Positions 13,154-14,957 of a stretch of 14,957 nt of DNA are shown here, piece after piece; within the stretch, counting starts at the first letter, position 1; each line of letters opens with the position of its first letter. The translations under genes and the position numbers were made by a program. The notes below the pieces were generated by a model. The model ran no database searches, was not told the origin of the DNA, and was given only the letters and a program-made list of their open reading frames with translations. The DNA lies in NCBI GenBank assembly GCA_937974195.1, contig CALJIC010000314.1, positions 1-14,957 of the forward strand, given 5' to 3'. The DNA comes from an uncultured Roseiflexaceae bacterium. Its GTDB lineage: Bacteria; Chloroflexota; Chloroflexia; Chloroflexales; Roseiflexaceae.

Positions 13154-14549
13154 AGGTGAAGATAGCCTGCCCCGGGTTGAGCAGGTGCAGCGGGTCGAGC
13201 TGGCGTTTGGCGGCGACGAACGCCTGCCACAGCTCGCCGAACTGCCGCTCCCAGTCGGCCTGGGCCATCGGCACGGAGTCGATCGGGTAGTAGCACCCGC
13301 CGAGCTCGACCGCTCGCTCGTACAGGCGGCGGTTGTCGGCTACCTGGGCCTGCACGTGCTTGGGCGTGGGCGGAATGGTCGTCCGCATCAGCCCGACCAG
13401 CAGCACGCGTGGCTCGGCCGGCGCGCGGAAGAAGGGCGTGCGCAGGTGATCGCGCTGGTAGGGGTACACCAGGACCGGGCCGGCGACCTCCGCCGGGTCG
13501 AGCGACGCGAGCATCCCGGTGAGGAAGGCGTGCGCCTGCGAGCCGGGGAGGATCAGGTCCAGCATCGGGTGCGGGAGCTGCCACAGCCCGAGCTCGGAGA
13601 GCCGCGGCTCGAGCGGCGCGAGCCGGTCGATGTAGGCGAGGTAGGGCAGATCGAGCGCGAAGTGGCCGCCGGGGAGCCAGTCGCGGCGGCGGGGCGCCGT
13701 GCTCTCCAGGTCTGCGGCCTCGTCGAGCAGCTTCACCGCCTCGATGCAGTACACCCACCGCCCGCTGCCGGCGGGGGCGGCGAACGCGGCGGCAGCCGGG
13801 CCGAGGTGGCCGACGATCGACTGCGGGTCGTTGCCGAGCGCGAAGCCCTGCACGCACTCGTACTCCGCCTCGTCGACCAGCGCGTTCAGCGTGCGGAAGA
13901 ACACGTCGAAGTCGCTGTAGAGCGCCCGGTGGTAGTGCGCGCGCTGCGGGGCGGCGACGAGCCGCAGCCGCGCCTTGGTGATGATGCCGAACTGCCCGAG
14001 CCCGCAGCGCACAACATCGAAGAGAGCGGTGTTGTGCTCCGGCGAGCAGCCCACGACGTCGCCGCTGGCGGTGACGACCTCCAGCTCGAGGACGTGGTCG
14101 GTCTGTGCGCCCATCTGCCAGGTGCGCGAGCCGACGCCGCCGACGGAGAGCGTGCCGCCGACGGTCGTCGTGAGATCGTCGGTGAAGACGGGGAAGGTGC
14201 GCCCGATCGTCAGGGCCGTCTCCGCCACGGTGCGCCAGAGCGCGCCGGCCTCCACCAGGATCGATTCGGGCGCCAGCTCGAGCACGCGGTCCAGCCCGCG
14301 CAGCTCGAGCACGAGGCCGTCCTCGGCCTGCGCTTGGCCGTGCGTGCTATGCCCCGCCCCGCGCGCCGCGAGTTTGATACCGTGCTGCGCAGCGTGGCGC
14401 ACCGCGGCGACGACATCTTCGACGCCGGTGGCCCGGATCGTCCCGCGGGGCACGCGGTGTACGTAGCCGCCGTAGTCCCGCGCGACGGCGCGGCGGCTGG
14501 CTTCGTCGCGAAGAATGGCGGGCGCAGTGTTCCCGATTTCTCTCTGCAT
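13152..14549 (-). CDS. Cytokinin-dehydrogenase-like FAD-linked oxidoreductase
   Basis: A vanillyl-alcohol-oxidase-type flavoprotein most like plant cytokinin dehydrogenases, 465 residues. The FAD-binding domain has ARGAGHSTHGQAQ (62-74); His67 is at the position that carries covalent FAD in plant enzymes. VFTDDLTTTVGGTLSVGGVG (121-140) matches 'WTDYL.LTVGGTLS.AG', so Asp124 corresponds to the catalytic Asp. VLELEVVTASGDVVGCS (153-169) and GLGQFGIITKARLRL (183-197) follow. The substrate-binding domain keeps LYSDFDVF (210-217), HPMLDLILPGS (327-337) and GPVLVYPYQRD (357-367). The C-terminus LDPLHLLNPGQAIF matches the '(F/Y)DP...L(S/N)PGQ.IF' ending of these enzymes. No signal peptide is present, unlike many plant forms. 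AGGAGG lies 6 nt before the ATG. It is the first gene of an operon with an O-methyltransferase. The substrate may be a cytokinin (N6-side-chain cleavage) or another amine or alcohol; family placement is strong, substrate is inference. Confidence 0.88.
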   Translation of the reverse strand: MQREIGNTAPAILRDEASRRAVARDYGGYVHRVPRGTIRATGVEDVVAAVRHAAQHGIKLAARGAGHSTHGQAQAEDGLVLELRGLDRVLELAPESILVEAGALWRTVAETALTIGRTFPVFTDDLTTTVGGTLSVGGVGSRTWQMGAQTDHVLELEVVTASGDVVGCSPEHNTALFDVVRCGLGQFGIITKARLRLVAAPQRAHYHRALYSDFDVFFRTLNALVDEAEYECVQGFALGNDPQSIVGHLGPAAAAFAAPAGSGRWVYCIEAVKLLDEAADLESTAPRRRDWLPGGHFALDLPYLAYIDRLAPLEPRLSELGLWQLPHPMLDLILPGSQAHAFLTGMLASLDPAEVAGPVLVYPYQRDHLRTPFFRAPAEPRVLLVGLMRTTIPPTPKHVQAQVADNRRLYERAVELGGCYYPIDSVPMAQADWERQFGELWQAFVAAKRQLDPLHLLNPGQAIFT

Positions 14550-14902
14550 CCCAGTCCTCCTGACGGCACTTCGAGCGGCACAGCATTGAGGAGCAGAGCG
14601 CGGCCGCTCCCTCGGCCTGCCTGCGCTGCTTCCGCCGCGATGGGGCGCTCATGCGCAATGGCGGTGGAGGATGGGTTGTTCGAACGGGGATCGTCGCGTG
14701 TCGTCGGTCGTCGGAGGGGTGGGGAGGGCGGGAGCAGCGGGTGTACAATACGCAGGCGGCGCCGCGCCGGCATCAGGCCCGCGACCGATATCCGCCTGAG
14801 TCATCGGAGAGGCGCAGGGGCGGTGCTGCGGCGCCTTCGTCGGTGCAGAGCCGCGCAGAGAACGACGAAACCCACCGAGATACTCGGTGGGTTTCTAGGT
14901 AC
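14550..14902. other. Non-coding stretch before the tRNA (353 nt)
   Basis: No credible gene is seen; open frames here are arginine- and proline-rich shadows. It should contain the leftward promoter of the flavoprotein operon, but no clear -10/-35 pair is visible (TATTGT on the minus strand at 14750-14745 is a weak candidate). It also contains TACAAT on the plus strand (14744-14749), a 7-bp tandem TCGTCGG x2 (14701-14714), the palindrome GTTCGAAC (14678-14685), and the terminator at 14868-14896. Confidence 0.6.
14868..14896. terminator. Bidirectional intrinsic terminator downstream of tRNA-Gly
   Basis: AAACCCACCGAG (14868-14879) and CTCGGTGGGTTT (14883-14894) form a perfect 12-bp stem with a 3-nt loop. 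The A and T runs at its edges allow termination in both directions. It begins 7 nt beyond the 3' CCA of the leftward tRNA, so its main role is to end that transcript. Confidence 0.85.
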
Positions 14903-14957
14903 TGGAGCGGGAGACGGGATTCGAACCCGCAGCCCTCTGCTTGGGAAGCAGATGCGC
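14903..14957 (-). tRNA. tRNA-Gly(CCC), 3' portion (cut by window edge)
   Basis: Read on the minus strand, the end of the D stem (GCGC), an anticodon stem TCTGC/GCAGA with loop TTCCCAA, a variable loop GGGCT, a T arm GCGGG-TTCGAAT-CCCGT, the 3' acceptor strand CTCCCGC, discriminator T and an encoded CCA are visible. The anticodon is CCC, which reads GGG (glycine). The 5' acceptor strand and D loop lie beyond the window. Confidence 0.93.

Noticed and set aside
13144..13857. Upstream extension of the O-methyltransferase frame
   Set aside because: It overlaps the flavoprotein gene in another frame and is arginine/proline-rich; the ATG at 13143 has an excellent Shine-Dalgarno.
14210..14773. Minus-strand open frame overlapping the start of the flavoprotein gene
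   Set aside because: Arginine/proline/serine-rich, overlaps the flavoprotein in another frame, and no family features.

Overview
The window is a GC-rich (roughly 70% by eye) bacterial chromosome segment with ten intact protein-coding genes, one tRNA cut by the right edge, and no mobile element, phage gene or CRISPR array. The likely source is a member of the Chloroflexota. This is inferred from protein style: secreted proteins with 'FPETG...FGLP...QWFERARLE' repeats or an 'IYLPMV' segment just after the signal peptide, XRE-headed NB-ARC/TPR regulators, and a diheme cytochrome c with two N-terminal membrane helices. No rRNA or other marker confirms it.

Layout. (1) 135-4110, plus strand: a probable four-gene operon behind a perfect extended -10 (TGCTATAAT) and a hairpin-rich leader. 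It encodes an acyl-CoA dehydrogenase, a lipoprotein alpha/beta-hydrolase starting 1 nt after the preceding stop, a class I SAM methyltransferase of the tocopherol/sterol methyltransferase type, and a luciferase-like flavin/F420 oxidoreductase. (2) 4118-5488, minus strand: a secreted modular protein (two surface repeats, META domain, YbaY-like domain) carrying a nearly identical internal 80-bp repeat. (3) 5799-6749, plus strand: a cytoplasmic TIM-barrel, glycosidase-like protein with a CxCxxC cluster. (4) 6808-9663, minus strand: a 951-residue STAND regulator with an XRE helix-turn-helix at one end and a LuxR helix-turn-helix at the other. (5) 9664-9927: a divergent control region with 11-bp-phased repeats on the regulator promoter. 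(6) 9928-10878 and 10974-12023, plus strand: a membrane-anchored diheme cytochrome c and a secreted two-domain protein, closed by a strong terminator. (7) 12112-14549, minus strand: a two-gene operon of a cytokinin-dehydrogenase-like flavoprotein and a family-2 O-methyltransferase, joined by a Shine-Dalgarno that overlaps the stop codon. (8) 14550-14957: a 353-nt non-coding stretch with a bidirectional terminator, then the 3' part of tRNA-Gly(CCC).

How they work together. The first operon has the look of a small lipid or isoprenoid modification/catabolism unit, but no substrate can be read from the sequence. The flavoprotein/O-methyltransferase pair probably acts on one small molecule, a cytokinin-like or other amine or alcohol. 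The STAND regulator is probably autoregulated and may also control the divergent cytochrome gene.

The most distinctive points are the phased iterons at the regulator promoter, the double-headed regulator, the cytokinin-dehydrogenase-like enzyme coupled to a methyltransferase, and the homogenised 80-bp repeat. I do not see a clear undescribed defence or mobile system here.
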